The notes beneath the pieces are model-generated. The model was given only the letters and a program-made list of their open reading frames with translations, ran no database searches and was not told the origin of the DNA. A stretch of DNA of 64,000 bases from Clostridium zeae (GTDB lineage: Bacteria > Bacillota > Clostridia > Clostridiales > Clostridiaceae). Shown here one piece after another: positions 63,018 to 64,000 of the stretch (position 1 is its first letter; each line of letters begins with the position of its first letter). A program made the translations under genes and the position numbers. The stretch covers positions 758,396-822,395 of the forward strand of contig NZ_BMBA01000001.1 in the NCBI RefSeq assembly GCF_017312485.1, in the 5' to 3' direction.

Positions 63018-63959
63018 ATGTTTACAGCGGTTTTAGCCATAGTTATTGGGGTAGGACTGGCAAACCAAACAGCTATTAACTCATATTTAAGAAAATTTGT
63101 TGGTTCTCCATTCTTGGCTTCAATGATCTCATTTGTAATTGGAACTATTTTTTTAACAGCAGCTACTCTAATTAGCGGTTCTTCACTTACAGTTCCACTG
63201 CATCTATTTGCCACTGAGCCTTATTGGTTGTGGTTAGGAGGTGTTTGTGGTGTTATTGCACTTACTTCAAATATTCTTCTATTTTCAAAACTAGGAAGTG
63301 TGCAAACAACTGTTATGCCAATTCTCGGAATGAGTGTCATGGGAATGATAATTGATAATTTTGGTTGGTTTAATTCAATGAAACATTCTTTTGGCTTTAA
63401 TAGAATTATTGGAGTTGTTCTCGTACTAATAGGAGTATTTTTATCTGTTGCTGTACAGTCAGTTAGGACTAATAGCAACAGTAAATCAGAGAAAGAAAAG
63501 AAAAAATTTGAACTTTTAATATGGCAGATTATAGGTATATTAGTAGGTTTTTTGATGGCTATTCAATCAGCAATTAATGGTCAGTTAGGTCGTGTGGTTC
63601 ATTCTACTTTTCATGCAGCTTTTATTTCGTTTTTTGTTGGTTCATCTATTTTGATTGTTGTAGTAGGATTAAAAGAACACTCCTATTCAAATATTAAAAA
63701 ACCAATTACTCAAGGTGCACCCTGGTGGATCTGGATTGGCGGTTTTATTGGGGCATTATATATTCTTATTAATGTCTATTTAGTTGGACAAATCGGAACT
63801 GGTCAAACTGTAGTTCTTGCTCTATTCGGACAAATTGCAGGAAGTTTATTAGTTCAGCAATTTGGTTTACTAAATTCTGTTAAGAACAAAATTATTCCAA
63901 TCCAAGTAGTTGGATTGCTTATTATGTTGATAGGAGTTGTTTTGATTAAAATATTTTAA
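63018..63959 (+). CDS. duplicated DMT family transporter, YdcZ (DUF606) type
   Basis: This is a 313-residue protein with ten helices in two homologous halves. Half 1 (about residues 1-145) has VGLANQTAINSYLRKFVGSP and ends IIGVVLVLIGVFLSV. Half 2 (about 165-313) has MAIQSAINGQLGRVVHSTFH and ends VVGLLIMLIGVVLIK. Single YdcZ proteins are about 150 residues, so this is an internal fusion or duplication. A charged linker (KSEKEKKKFE) joins them. AGGAGG precedes ATG 63018. Substrate unknown. Confidence 0.88.
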   Translation: MFTAVLAIVIGVGLANQTAINSYLRKFVGSPFLASMISFVIGTIFLTAATLISGSSLTVPLHLFATEPYWLWLGGVCGVIALTSNILLFSKLGSVQTTVMPILGMSVMGMIIDNFGWFNSMKHSFGFNRIIGVVLVLIGVFLSVAVQSVRTNSNSKSEKEKKKFELLIWQIIGILVGFLMAIQSAINGQLGRVVHSTFHAAFISFFVGSSILIVVVGLKEHSYSNIKKPITQGAPWWIWIGGFIGALYILINVYLVGQIGTGQTVVLALFGQIAGSLLVQQFGLLNSVKNKIIPIQVVGLLIMLIGVVLIKIF

Positions 63960-64000
63960 TATGTAATTACAAGCATTAAAGAGAAGCTACGTTAAAGTTG

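Overview
The window is AT-rich, low-GC DNA with Firmicute-type signals: strong GGAGG ribosome binding sites, frequent TTG and GTG starts, TTGACA/TATAAT promoters and short intrinsic terminators. Gene content (sigY-type operon, bioYBDA, pdxST, CD3324-like and HXXEE proteins, VanX-type dipeptidase, many one-component regulators) points to Clostridium sensu lato. The species cannot be named from this alone. No tRNA, rRNA, CRISPR array, insertion sequence or prophage block was seen. The region is a chromosomal stretch of small operons, most of them a regulator facing or followed by one or two accessory genes.

Layout. 1-3.6 kb: the end of an AraC regulator, then a six-gene sigma-Y-type ECF operon ending in an ABC exporter. 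3.6-11 kb: small enzymes (two GNATs, Nudix, alpha/beta hydrolase, GyrI-fold proteins, a WYL regulator with a two-gene target operon, another GNAT). 11-13 kb: a diguanylate cyclase and a variant peptide deformylase. 13-18.7 kb: biotin genes bioY-bioB-bioD-bioA behind a BirA operator, divergent from pdxS-pdxT. 18.8-27 kb: VanX-type dipeptidase, sfsA, a WYL regulator bracketed by two copies of one operator, a dead flavin-type oxidase gene, a GH1 glucosidase/YczE operon with an RpiR regulator, and glutamate racemase. 27-36 kb: isochorismatase-like hydrolase with a LysR, membrane proteins, a dead LysE exporter with its LysR, and an MFS pump with a TetR. 36-45 kb: a carbohydrate locus (885-aa glycosidase, PTS EIIBC, AraC) whose two target genes share a near-identical upstream element, then a 1101-aa multi-PAS histidine kinase. 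45-54 kb: amidohydrolase/HxlR, AraC-GyrI fusion, kptA, XRE-TPR regulator, radical SAM protein, fumarylacetoacetase-like enzyme with TetR. 54-64 kb: a tiny zinc-finger protein, an ABC-F/MFS pair resembling antibiotic resistance modules, TetR/HXXEE, methyltransferase, 2'-5' RNA ligase-like protein, VOC protein and a duplicated YdcZ-type transporter.

Three themes stand out. First, three copies of a 95-bp inverted-repeat element lie in intergenic DNA. Second, at least ten gene remnants (truncations, deletions, frameshifts, stops) are scattered among intact genes, suggesting ongoing loss of accessory functions. Third, several regulator-target pairs show readable operators: BirA, two WYL sites, two TetR systems, an HxlR dyad, and the paired element of the AraC/PTS/glycosidase locus.

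Starts were moved from the longest open frame wherever a ribosome binding site clearly favoured an internal codon. Family names come from recognising motifs by eye; no database search was run.
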